DNA of 64,000 bases, from the NCBI GenBank assembly GCA_033816765.1, contig CM066294.1, forward strand, positions 868,001 to 932,000. Direction: 5' to 3'. Positions within the stretch are counted from its first letter, which is position 1. Every line of letters starts with the position of its first letter. The stretch comes from Nothopassalora personata. Lineage: Eukaryota > Ascomycota > Dothideomycetes > Mycosphaerellales > Mycosphaerellaceae. Positions 26,093-37,367 of this stretch are shown here, piece after piece. Under the pieces are notes generated by a model. That model made no database searches. It saw nothing but the letters and a program-made list of their open reading frames with translations, and was not told where the DNA came from. A program made the translations under genes and the position numbers.

Positions 26093-26575
26093 CTAGTCGT
26101 TTACGGGCATCTCTAGGATATCCGAGAAAGAAACTAGTAAAGGCAATACCTCTACCCCCGACGCCTACTCTAGAGACGCTAGCTCCTTACGCGCCTCTTC
26201 TTCCTCGAGCTCCTCTAACTCCTTAGCGACGGCGTTGTTAGTGCGACGCTTAGCTAAGCGTAGCTATTTCTAAAGACGGATCTTACGTATCTTTAGCCGC
26301 ACCTCCTCCTCTTTAATCCTTTTAAGCTCTAGCTTAAGTTTATCGCGCGAATTACGAAGACGTTCCTACTCCGGACGAGAAAGATATACGTCGCAATTCT
26401 TATAGCCTTTTCGAATATAGGCCGAACACTTCCTAGACCGAGAACCTACGATATACTTTACTACCGCGCCCGAGGATCGAGACTTCTAACAATTTGTATA
26501 TAGAGCTATTTTAATACTAGAGGTTTTAGTATCTAGAGTAAGTCGTTAACGGCGTTTATAGGAGGAAGAAGACAT
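26093..26575 (-). pseudogene. Opposite-strand coiled-coil gene in E2
   Basis: ATG 26575 (MSSSSYKRR) opens a frame to about 26093, broken only by TAG codons that fit mutated Gln. The protein has a Cys-containing segment (CSAYIRKGYKNCDVYLSRPE) followed by a long charged Lys/Glu/Arg helix (KLKLELKRIKEEEVRLKIRK, then AKELEELEEEEARKELASL), probably a coiled coil. A related gene in the same place in E4 (60754-61380) also begins MSSSS. From memory, short Cys-cluster plus coiled-coil proteins of this kind are common hypothetical proteins in ascomycete genomes; I could not check this. Confidence 0.6.
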
Positions 26576-26648
26576 AGTTAACTATTACTATAAGAAATAA
26601 TAACGGCTTATAGAGCTTCGGGACGAAGCTAGGCTAAAAAGGGGATAG

Positions 26649-27008
26649 TGTTACGGAATAATTCCTATAGACCCTAGAATTATAATAACGAGATAAGTAC
26701 GTAACTTATCCTACCTAAGCGCTTAGACTTAGGGCGATTAGACTGCTTATACTTAGACTAATTAGACTACTTATACTTAGAATAATTAGACTAATTACCG
26801 AGATCTACGAATCTTCTTTATATTTAGGAACGCTAAGAATCCCTTATAGTTTCGATACGTTTAACTTATATTACTATCTTACTAATTAGAATATACTCTT
26901 ATTCTAATTATTTATCTTCGCTTAGCTAGCTTTAGTCTTTCTAAAGAATACCGCTACGTAACTTAACTTATCTCTCTTTTAAGACTAGCCCTAGAACGAG
27001 ATATAACA
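26649..27008 (+). repeat. 3' LTR of E2
   Basis: 360 bp, TGTTACGG to ATATAACA, preceded by a purine run (AAAAAGGGGA) and followed by the target duplication GTAGT at 27009-27013. Confidence 0.92.
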
Positions 27009-27013
27009 GTAGT

Positions 27014-28658
27014 ATAAGTAGTTTACCTAGGTCGCCTTATATTATTATAGCGTATACTCTTACTAGTAGCGATCGGGTCCCCTACGGCTCGTAGGCTCCT
27101 ACTACTATTATCGTCACCTTATCCTATATCTTCTCGTAGGTAGCGGTTACGAGCCTTACTATAGGCTCGTCCTCTCTTAATAGAAATTCCTTCTAGAAAG
27201 ATAGCTTACTTTATAGCGTAGGAAGCAAGTTCGACGTCTACTACGCTACGCGTACGTAGTTACTACGTCGCGATAGCGTATCGGCTAGGTTACTCTTCCC
27301 CGCCCTATACTCTACTACGAAGTCAAAAGATTATAGAAACGCCGCCTATTAAGCTTACCTCCTATTTCGCTACTTTACTATTATAAAACCCTATAGATTC
27401 GTATAGTCGACTAGTACCTAAACCGCGTACGATACGCCTTCGAGGTACGGTCGCTAATACTTAAATGCCTCTACTACTACTAGTAGCTCCTAGTTATAGG
27501 TCTTATAATTGCACTTAGTAGGTACTATCTTACGAGAATAGAAGGTAATTAGATGCTACTTAGTCCTAAAGAACTAAGAGATAATGCCTATAATTGTAAA
27601 ACCTAAGGCATCCGTTTTAACCCTCGTACGTAACGAAGGATTAAAGTACCTTAGGATAGGTACTCCGAGGAATCTAGCTTTTAGCCGCTCGAACGCTTAC
27701 TCCTCGTAAGCGGACTATATAAGAGGCCCTTACTTCTTACTATTCTTATATCCCTTTAGTAGGTCTATTAATAGCTTCGTAATCCTCGAGTACCCTTCGA
27801 TAAAGCGCCTATAGAAGTTATAGAATCCTAGGAAGGAATAAACCTTATAAAAACTCGTAGGCGTAGGCTATTCCTCGATTACGGCTACCCGGCTCCTATC
27901 TATCGATACGCCTACGATACTTACGATAAATCCTAGGAACTCGGCATTCTCCTAGAAGAAGCTACACTTCTTTAGGTTCGTAAATAGGGCGAACTTTCGT
28001 AGCCTCTCTAGTACCGCGCGTACGGCTCATACGTGCTCCTTACGCGTTACGCTATAGATAAGGATGTTATCTAGGTAGACTACGTAGATGTTATCTACTA
28101 ACCTAGTAAGGGTCTTATTAATATACCCCTAAAAGGGAGCTAGTACATTAGTTAACCTAAAAGGTATAACTAAGTACTCGTAGTAACCGTATCGCGTGCA
28201 AAACGTAGTCTTCTACTCGTCTCCTTGCTTAATAGGAATACGGTAGTAGGTATCCTATAGGTTAATTATAGTAAAGAGCCTTATACCCTATAGCCTATCT
28301 AAGGTCTTACTAATTAGGGGTAGTAGGTATCGGTTCTTTACTATAATCTTATTTAGGCCTCTATAATCTATATAGAGCCTAAGAGTACTATTCTTCTTTA
28401 GTACGAATAGGATAGGCGTACCCGCCTCGCTTACGGATCGCCTAATCTACCCCTTCTCTATTACTTACGTAAGGTACTCCTTTAAGGCCTCTAGCTTAGT
28501 TAAGGACTAGTAGTACAGCGGCTTAAAAGGGGGTTTCTTACCTTTAACGAGATTAATTGTATACTTAACCCCGTCGGGCATCTTACGCTTTGCCTACTTA
28601 TTAGGTACGTATACATCTTAGAAGTCTATAAATTCTTTAGGCTATAAGGGACCCTCTC
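27014..28658 (-). mobile_element. Gypsy G1 fragment: reverse transcriptase and RNase H
   Basis: Minus-strand pol of the E2a family, continuing from 12436 across the E2 insertion. RNase H occupies about 27400-27700. Reverse transcriptase occupies about 27900-28480, with the catalytic YLDD again reading YLDN near 28060. It is interrupted on the right by E3 after the target CTCTC (28654-28658). Confidence 0.85.
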
Positions 28659-28820
28659 TATAAGGGGTGGGCCCCTGTTCCTTAGCATAGGCTACGCCTA
28701 TACGTTCGGATTGCTTTCCGACACCTTTTCTTCGGATAGCGTGTAACTTCCCCTTTCTTCTATATCGAACTTATTACAAACCTTATAGAACTTTAGTATA
28801 TACGTCGTTCACCCGTAACA
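28659..28820 (+). repeat. 5' LTR of E3
   Basis: 162 bp, from TATAAGGGG (originally TGTAAGGGG) to CCCGTAACA, matching 35277-35438. Confidence 0.9.
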
Positions 28821-31800
28821 TTAAGTTCGATCTATTCGAATTAGCTAGGCACCTACTATTAAAGAGACGGGATACGTAATAACGTCGCCGGGTAGCGAGA
28901 ACCCTAGGACTAGTACCCCGAATGAAAACTTCTAACTTATGCTTTAGCAACTGTACTAGCGATAGGAAGAGATATAAGCCGAGTTAATTGTAACGCGCGC
29001 CGCTTTAAAAGAATCGGAAGACGCTCGACGTTAGTTAATACCTATAGTCTCGCTACTAGCTTATAATGAGACGACTACTAGTAACCTAATAAGACAGTTA
29101 CTATAGACGCTAAATACCGCCGCGCCCTCGTCGCGTACCGGAGAAGAACCGTCGGGTCCTAGAGGTTAGAACCTACCGTCCTAGGACGGTAAGGTAGAGA
29201 TATTCCGCGATTACTTCTTAAGGTTAAAGAGCTCTTTTAGGGTACGATCCGCCCTAAAGCCGACGCTCTCTAAGGAATTTTACTAGGATACAATTAACGA
29301 CACCTTACTAGCGAGAGAGCGTACTAGGATGCGGCACTTCTAGGACAAGGGAGACGGCGGACTTAGGAAGGACCCCGTTGCTTTCTTTACGTAACTTAAG
29401 AAAGTCTTCGGTAATAGTAACGAGCGCGCTAAGGCCCTAGAGTAGCTTACTAAGATTAAACATACGAACGGTTAACCTTAGTACGACTACTAGATAAAAT
29501 TCGACGGACTCCTACTAAGCGCCGGCGGAGAGAACTAGAGCGACGACGCGAAGATTAGTTACTTACGCAATACCTTCTCGAACCCCGTTCGGATGTATAC
29601 GGCGGCTATACCGAAAAAGGAGGACTACTACGAGTTTACGGGGGAGGTCGAACGGATTATAACTAACCTCGAGGACACGGACTAGTTTAAAATAGCCTAT
29701 AAGAGGTAGAAGGATAATAATAAGGACTCTAGTACGACCGCTATAGTTACTACCCGTTCTTTTACGAGAGCGGCTAGTAGCTAGGTTAATGCCGATAGTA
29801 ACACTATTATAGTACTAACCCGGATAAGCGGAGGCCGCTTTAGAAGTCGTAGAGATCGGAAGGAGGATAAAGGGAGGTAGAGAGTAAAATAGGTAGACAC
29901 CGCGGAGAGAGATCGTAGGCGCTAAGAATAGCTCTACTTCCGCTATAGAGCGAGCGGACATCGAGTGAAGGAATGCCCGTACGCCGTAGCAGTTAATCCT
30001 ACTAGGATTAACGCGGCCTCGGTCGCGCCGATCCTAGAGAACGACGGGTTTAAGTCGGATCCCGGAGAGATAGGAAAAGACTAGCTCCTAGTCGAAAGCT
30101 AGAACTAGGAGATAAAGAAGCACTAGTAAAGGGGTAGAACGTAGTTAAGAGTTCTATAAATAGGAATCTTATATATACTAACGTACTCCTAAACGAAAGT
30201 TACGGAACGTTTACCCTTATCGATAAAGGATATATATACTACGCTATAATTAACGGAGACTTAGCGAAAGGCCTCGGTCTTACGTATGTTAGTAACGAGA
30301 GCCGTAAGGCTATAGGGTTTACGAAGGCGATACGGAACTCGATCGAAGGAGTAGTCGCCTTCCGTATAGAAATTGCCGGGATCTACTAGGTAGTTTATAC
30401 TTATGTCGTGCCTAATCTAGACTTCCCTATAATCCTAGGGAACCCGTAGAAGGCGTATAATTAGATCCGGACCGCGCCTAAAAAGCGCCGGTACTACTAT
30501 AGCTTAGTAAAGAAATAGGTACCCGACGGGCGTAACTACGAAGAACATAAGTCGGGTGAGCGTTTCGCTACGATTACCGCGGCAACCGTAGAAGATATTA
30601 AGAAAGCCCTTAGTAAGAAGGAGCCGCCTACGCGAGAGGAACTTAAGAAGGGCTTACCTCTAGAACTTTAGGATATGTTACCGTTATTTTCTACTAGGGA
30701 AGCTAATAAACTAGCTCTATACCGCGGCGACCTTAACTATAAGATCGAGATACGGACGAAAGCCGACGGAAGCCCGGAACTATTGCCCTAGGGACCGCTC
30801 TATAGCATATCGAAAGACGAGCTACTTATCCTCCGGAAGTCGCTAACGGAGCTATAGCGTAAGGGTTATATTCGCCCTTCTACCTTAGAAGCGGCGGCTC
30901 CCGTCCTATTCGTAAAGAAGCCCGGGGGAGGACTTAGGTTCTACTACGATTATAGAGCACTAAACTCGATTACTAAGTAGTACCGTTACCCGCTTCTATT
31001 AATCCCGGAAACTATTCGGAACCTAACGGGCGCTAGATAGATTACGAAGGTTAACGTTATTACCGCATTCTATTACCTCCGGATAGCTCGAGGTAAAGAG
31101 TATAAGACGGCTTTTCGAACTAGATTCGGTCTATAGGAATAGCTAGTATACCCGTTTGGTTTATCCGGGGCCCCCGTGACATTCTAGCGGTACATTAACA
31201 GTTTATTACGGGACTACCTAGACGACTCTACCTCGGCCTACGCTAACGACGTCGTTATTTACTCCGACGGAACAAAAGAGGACTATTTCTAGAAGGTTCG
31301 TATCGTGCTCTAGAAGCTTTAGGACGAAGGCCTTTTCCTAGATCTAGGGAAGTATAAGTTCGTATAGAAGAAGGTTAAGTAACTTAGGTTCATCGTATAT
31401 ACCGACGGGATAGGAGTAGGACCCGACCCCGAAAAGGTAGTAGTAGTAAAGGACTAGAAAGTACCAGTTACCTAGAAGGAAGTGCGGCGGTTCTTAGGCT
31501 TCGCGAACTACTACCGAATGTTTATTCTAAACTATTTAAAGCTCGCCGAGCCCTTAACGTCGCTAACCGGTAAGAATAAGGTGTTTTCCTAGGGAGATCG
31601 TTAGGCTAATGCGTTTAAGACCCTAAAGGATAAGTACTACAAAGCACTAGTTTTAGCCTACTAGAACCCGGAGCTCCCTACGTTTTTAGAGACGGACTAT
31701 AGCGGCTTTACGCTTAGAGGCGCCCTCCTATAAGAAAAGAACGGAGTCGTAAGACTAGTAGGATTCTACTCGAAGAAACTTAATAAGGCTAAGATTAACT

Positions 31801-33999
31801 ACGATATTTACGATAAGGAGATGCTCGCGGTAGTGTCCTATCTTAAGGAATAGGCTCCCGAGTTAAAAACATATAGGCCCTTTATAATCTAGACGGACTA
31901 CAAGAACCTAGAATACTTTATAACGAAGAGACAGCTCTCCGAACGGTAGATCCGGTAGGTTAAGGAAGTTACAAAGTTCTAGTTCTTACTAGTATATAGG
32001 CCGGGTACCGAGGCGATTGTACCGGATACCCTTTCTCGAAGGAAGTAGGATACGCTTAGGTAGGACGATAAGTTATTACGGTATCGTAGATTTCTTAAAC
32101 CGGACATCGTAAAGAATTAGCCGAGCTCGAAGGTAGTAGACGCTAGCTCTACTATAAAGGTTTTATTAGTACGAATCTTAGCTACGTAGTTCGAAGGACT
32201 ATCCGCTATAGAAGAGGTAGATTCACCGGGCGCACTATAGGGACCCTTCTAAGACTAAGAGCTAAACGACCTCTAGGAAAGAACTATCGAGAAGGACAGC
32301 ACGTTCTAAGCTATACACTACGCGATTAAGGTAGGAGCGCGTTTACTTCCTAGCGAGGTAAAACTTAAGGTATAAGTAGGTAACTATAGCATCGACCGTA
32401 ACGGGTATCTTCGCTACCGCAGTAGGATTTAGGTACCTAGAGCTCCTAGTTCTATAGAGTCCGACTATAAGGAGGCGGACATAGCGATTCTATAGAACGA
32501 TACCCTTTAAACTAAGCTAATCTAATCCGTGCACGATTTACCGGTGTACGGCTACCCTAGCCGGGACTCTATAGCATCGATACTAAGTCGTAACTTCTAC
32601 TAGCCCCTATAGTCTAAGCACGTAAGGCAGTTTTTAAGGAACTGTAACTACTACGGTAGGAATAAGGTGTAGAGAGAATAAAAACACGGCCTCCTATAAC
32701 CCTTGCCGGTCCCCGACCGATTCTTCTAGGAGATCTCGATAGATTTTATAACGGACATGCCCGAGTCGTAAGGGAACACTTGTCTCTAGGTAATTAAGGA
32801 TCGACTAAGCAAGACCGTCGTTTTAGAAGCGATGCCTACTATAAAAGCCGAGGACTACGCTAAAAGGTTCTTAGACTACTAGGTAAGATACTATAGCCTC
32901 CCTTAAGCTATTACGAGTAACCGGGGTACTAACTAGACGAGTACCTTCTAGAGGACCTTCTATCGTTTAACCGGTATAAAATAGAGGCTTAGCTCCGCCT
33001 ACTACCTATAAACCGACGGAGGCCCGGAACGATTAAACTAGGAAGTCTAGGCTTACCTTCGTAACTACATTAACTATAAGTAGTCCGACTAGAAACGCTA
33101 GCTCCCTACGGCGCAACTTGCTCTAAACGCGCGGTATTACGCTAGGCTAGGAATAAGCCCCTTCTTCGCGGTATACGGATACGAGGTACTATTACCCGTT
33201 TAGTTATAACCGGATCTAGAGACCTCTTAGTCAGACGCCGCGTAACTGGTAACGCTATTCGTAGAAAGGATATAAAAGATCACGGACCTATGTTAGGCGA
33301 GTATAGCGGAAGCCGCCTAAAAATAGGAGGACTACGCTAACCGGGGTAGGAAGCCCGTACTAATCTATCGTGTAGGCGATAAAGTTTAGCTAGATCTACG
33401 TAACTATGTTACTATACGACTAAAGAAGAGCCTCGACTATAGACACGCGAAGTATACGGTAGTAGAAGTAATCTTACCGTTGTCTATACGCTTATCTAGG
33501 ATCCCCGACGGGATCTACCCGGTCTTCTATCCTAACTTACTACGACCTGTAAGCTAAGACCCCTTGCCTAGATAAGAGATTAATAATAAATAGCCGGACC
33601 CTATTATAATTGAGTCTTACGAAGAGTAGCAGGTAGAAGAGATCCTTTACGCTAGAACTACGGTTAGAGGTAGAGGCCGAGTGCGCGAAGTCCTAGTAAA
33701 ATAGACCGGATACTACAACCCTATATAGGAACTATTAGGGTACCTCGCGGACATAGTAGCCGCGGATAACTTCGAGAGGAAATATAGTAACCTAATAACG
33801 CATAACGGACCGAAGGAGGTATAGGATACGAAAAGAAGGGGGAAAAGGCAAAAAGGTAAGGATTACTAGGGATTTAGCGTAAATATAGGCGTTTAGGAAA
33901 AGGTAGGCGTTCTTTTAGGTTAGGGAGTCTTTTTAGGAGATAGAGAGAAGTGAGAAGGCATAGGTGAGTTTAAGAGCGTTTTATTTTAGCGGGGTCCGC

Positions 34000-34640
34000 C
34001 GTAAAAGTCGCGGAGCCCGATCCCTTTCGAGATAGCTACATACTATAATAGCCCGGTCGCGGCCCGCGCGAAAGACGAGGGTGCCCGAAGGCTACTTAGA
34101 GGAGGCCGAGGCCTAACGTACGCGGCGCTAGCCTAGCTAGAGGTCGCGTAGGGCGCCCCCGGGACTAAAGAGTCGGTTAGCGATAGTTTTATAACGGGGC
34201 CCGTAGTATATACGTCTACCTAAAGGTAAGCTAAGCATTAGCCATAGTGCCTATAACCTTAGCGGCGACCGCACTAAAAGGATTGGTAAGCGCGTATAAA
34301 GAGGCGGGGGCCGGGGAAACTTACCGGGAGAGTACGCTAGTACGCTAGAGAGGCTTTAAAGCCTTCTAGGCTTTAAGGACGGCGCGGAGCTTAGTACGGG
34401 CGTCGTCGCTAAAAGACCGTAAGCCGGTAGAAAAGTCGCGGAGGACGCTAGGGAGGATACTTACGCGCGGTTCTAGTTAGTAGCGCGGGTCTACTTAGTA
34501 TAGGCGGCGTAGGCGAGCTCCGGCCTAAAACGCGCGGTTAGCGATAATTTTCCTTCGGGGTCCGCGTAGTATATACATGTCCTCGCAATGCTTACGATTA
34601 GTGTTATAGGCCTAGTAGGCGCGCGCGGTTACGCCCTAAC
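34000..34640 (-). pseudogene. Opposite-strand frame in E3 with a repeated module
   Basis: Read on the minus strand and taking TAG as mutated Gln or Trp, a frame runs through CEDMYILRGPRRKIIANRAF and ILPSVLRDFSTGLRSFSDDA. It then crosses a candidate intron (GTAAGT to TTTTAG near 34270-34320) into AVAAKVIGTMANA. Two similar modules (around 34540-34620 and 34150-34250, each with a YI/VY and GP core) suggest an internal duplication. It occupies the same slot as the opposite-strand genes of the other Gypsy families. The exact ends are uncertain. Confidence 0.4.
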
Positions 34641-35276
34641 GATAATTAGCGGACCCCGATAGGAATAGGACGGGGACCGGTACTTATATGCTAGGAGACG
34701 TAGTCTACGCTAGTAGAGGCGTAGGGGACGTAATAAATGCGGCGTTAGGCCATTTTATGCTAGGTTCTAGTTAGAATGTGTCGGTCCCCGTAGCAATTTA
34801 TTCGGACTCACTTAATAGTATTAATAGGAGATGTAGTAGTAGTAGTTTCTATTTACGGCATGCTATTAGTATCTATCGAAACCCGTAGGGAAAATTTCGT
34901 CTCCCTAAGCAATAGGCATAAGATACGTAAACGTATACCCCTAAGGCTAGAGACGCTTAGCTAGGGGGAGGGGAAGGGGCGACTTACGCGTATAGTAGGT
35001 AATAAGAAAAAGAAAGAAAGAAAAAGAGAACGAGAACCTAAAGATATGTTCTAGGCTCCTATTATTCACATGTAACAATAGCCATTGTTACTTAGTAGAT
35101 AATAGTAAACCTTATACTTACCTAGGTAACATACTTCGTCTCGGCGTCGGCGGGGCTAGATAATAGGGAAGAGCAGCTCGGGTACTTCCTATTGCGAGCC
35201 TAATAAAAACAGCTAGGACAATAGGCTCTAGGGCGGAGCTAGGACTAGGGGCGGAGGAGGAGGAAGGGGGGGGTAG

Positions 35277-35438
35277 TATAAGGGGCGGGCCCCTATTCCT
35301 TAGTATAGGCTGCGCCTATACGTTCGGATTGCTTTCCGACACCTTTTCTTCGGACAGCGTGTAACTTCCCCTTTCTTCTATATCGAACTTATTACAAACC
35401 TTATAGAACTTTAGTGTATACGTCGTTTACCCGTAATA
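35277..35438 (+). repeat. 3' LTR of E3
   Basis: 162 bp, preceded by a long purine tract (GGAGGAGGAGGAAGGGGGG) that fits the polypurine tract and followed by CTCTC. Confidence 0.9.
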
Positions 35439-35443
35439 CTCTC

Positions 35444-37367
35444 CTTCGGATACTACTATAGTAATAACCCGAACACTTATCGCATAAACCTGCTTTAAGC
35501 TCTCGAGATCCTTAAGGAACTCGCGTATATTACGCTACTAAATCGTAGGCGTCTCTATACCGTAGTACTACTAGTTATTCTTATTAGCCTTTATAATCCG
35601 ATTACGATACCGCTAGGGTCTACCTAAGATAACTAACGGCCTACCTATAGGCGCTATATAGTAGATAGCGTCGCTTACGCGCTCTACTCTTATATCGTTA
35701 GCTAGTCGTACGTAAACCGTATAGGCGCCGTAGTAATACCCTTAGTCCTATACGTACGGCTCTAGATTTAGGAGCTTTATACTACTAATAGGCTATATCT
35801 AGTATCGGAGTATATACTTATATAATACTAAGCTTAAATCTATACAGTTATCTAGGAGAAATATAGCCTCGCGAATGCTCTTACGCGTCTCGATAGCGCC
35901 TCGTAAGTAATACGCTAGACTCGTATCGACTTACCTTAAGGGGTCTATATAGAAACTCGGACTTAGGAGCGACCCTTACCTAGTCCTCTACCTTTTCCCT
36001 ATTTACCCTTCTTAGTTAGAGCCTCGATAGTCCCTAACCTACGAACCGCTTACTTATTACGGTCCTTCTATAGGTATCTACTTCGGTAGTCTGTCTTATA
36101 GTAACCCTTCTTACTATAGCCGTAGTACTCTACCTTCGACTTCTAGCTAGTTAAAGATAAGCTACCGGCGTCTCGCTACTAACTCGTACCCGAGGTGCCC
36201 GGTACTTAACTCTACTTCTATTACTTTAGGCAATTAGCCCGCTTATATACGTCCTTAGCTTCGTGCTTACGACGTATATACTACCCGCGGTCGTACCCTC
36301 CGCTACTACCTCGGCGCTCGGGACTTTCGATACGCGAGGCTAGGACTACTAGGTCTTCTCTAGTCGTAGGGATATTATAGTAGCTAACGATAGCGGACCG
36401 TAAGTAAGGCGTAAGCTTCGCTAGTAGGTGCCGTATACGTTATACTTCCGAGTAGTTAGCTAACTAGTCCTCTATAATATCTAGCTTAGTTGCAAACTAT
36501 TACGCTATCTAGTTATCCTTCTATTTCGTAACCTCGTACTCTAATATAACGTTAAGTACGCGATTTATAGGATCGCCGTATACGTTTCGATAGAACTCCT
36601 TAAAGTCCTAGTATATATACCCTATAAGGTTAACGGCGCTATAGTTAGTATACTATCGCTTACTTACCTCTCTACTAAGGTATATAACCCTATATAGGAC
36701 CTTTAATTCGTCTATCGCGTATATAGTACCTAAGAGGGCGAAGATAAGTAAGAGCTCCCGAAGGAATACCCTTACCTTCCTTATCGAATCCCCTCTAAAA
36801 GGCGTCGGCTCTTTTAGACGCGGTCGCGTCGTATACGCTACGGCCGCGCCTCGTACTATAATATTATCGTTAGTAGTTATAGAGATAGAGGTAGGGGTTA
36901 TAGTAGAGAGGTAATCTTCTCTCCTCCCTCCTATACGCTCTAGAGGCGGTACGCTTATAGCGCGTAGGATCTCTAGCCGCTCGATCTCTCGCTATATCTC
37001 TTACTCTTTAATCTTAGCCCGTAAGACCTCTCTTCTCGTAACTAAGGCTATACGACGCGCCTACTACTATACTCTAGGGCTTAGGGGGAGCGTAGGCGAC
37101 TCGCCGTCGTACGCGTTGCGATTAGGCTCTATAGCGTATATAGATTATAACGAGAGGAAGCTTTAGAACTATAAGGACCGTAAGGCTATAAGGAGATGTC
37201 GTAATATATAGTACGCCTACGATCTTCTAATCGTAGATAAACTAAAGCTTACTTTCTTCTATAGACGCTATACGCGTCTCCTAGTGTACGTATACGCGTT
37301 ACGTACGGCATACTAAGCCGGGTATAGCCGCATTATATGTAAGGGTTAGCTATAGGCTACCCTTATA
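35444..37367 (-). mobile_element. Gypsy G1 fragment: 5' LTR, gag and protease
   Basis: Minus-strand gag and protease of the E2a family, interrupted on the left by E3. The gag segment at about 36700-36960 mirrors the open gag of E2a. The 5' LTR is at 37170-37367. Beyond it lies the Copia of 37368-41280, into which G1 inserted. The other end of G1 is outside the window, so its target duplication cannot be checked. Confidence 0.88.
37170..37367 (-). repeat. 5' LTR of Gypsy G1
   Basis: 198 bp, the reverse complement of the E2a LTR, with TG and CA ends altered to TA. Confidence 0.9.

Larger units (their letters stand above)
12437..27008 (+). mobile_element. Gypsy retrotransposon E2 with a nested element
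   Basis: The 360-bp LTRs (12437-12796 and 26649-27008) and target duplication GTAGT (12432-12436 and 27009-27013) define the element. It holds a 7.66-kb insertion (E2a), so the original was about 6.9 kb. Gag is at about 12960-13750, ending in a zinc knuckle near 13690 (CYT, then REGYIARDCR). Pol resumes after 21500: protease near 22580 (VIDLG, then GNFIS), reverse transcriptase 23220-23900 with YIDD intact, RNase H to about 24450, integrase about 24600-25300, chromodomain about 25760-25840 (KGYDELENT). A tRNA-like sequence and an opposite-strand gene follow before the 3' LTR. RIP stops are throughout. Confidence 0.9.
28659..35438 (+). mobile_element. Gypsy retrotransposon E3, full length
   Basis: 6780 bp with 162-bp LTRs (28659-28820 and 35277-35438) and target duplication CTCTC (28654-28658 and 35439-35443). 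Gag about 29160-30130 with a knuckle (RASGHRVKECPYA near 29960). Protease about 30180-30480. Reverse transcriptase about 30790-31510, with the catalytic YADD reading YAND near 31240. RNase H to about 32040. Integrase about 32490-33300. Chromodomain about 33610-33770. The following 1.5 kb holds an opposite-strand reading frame. This is a different Gypsy family from E2a, with its own LTR. Confidence 0.88.
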
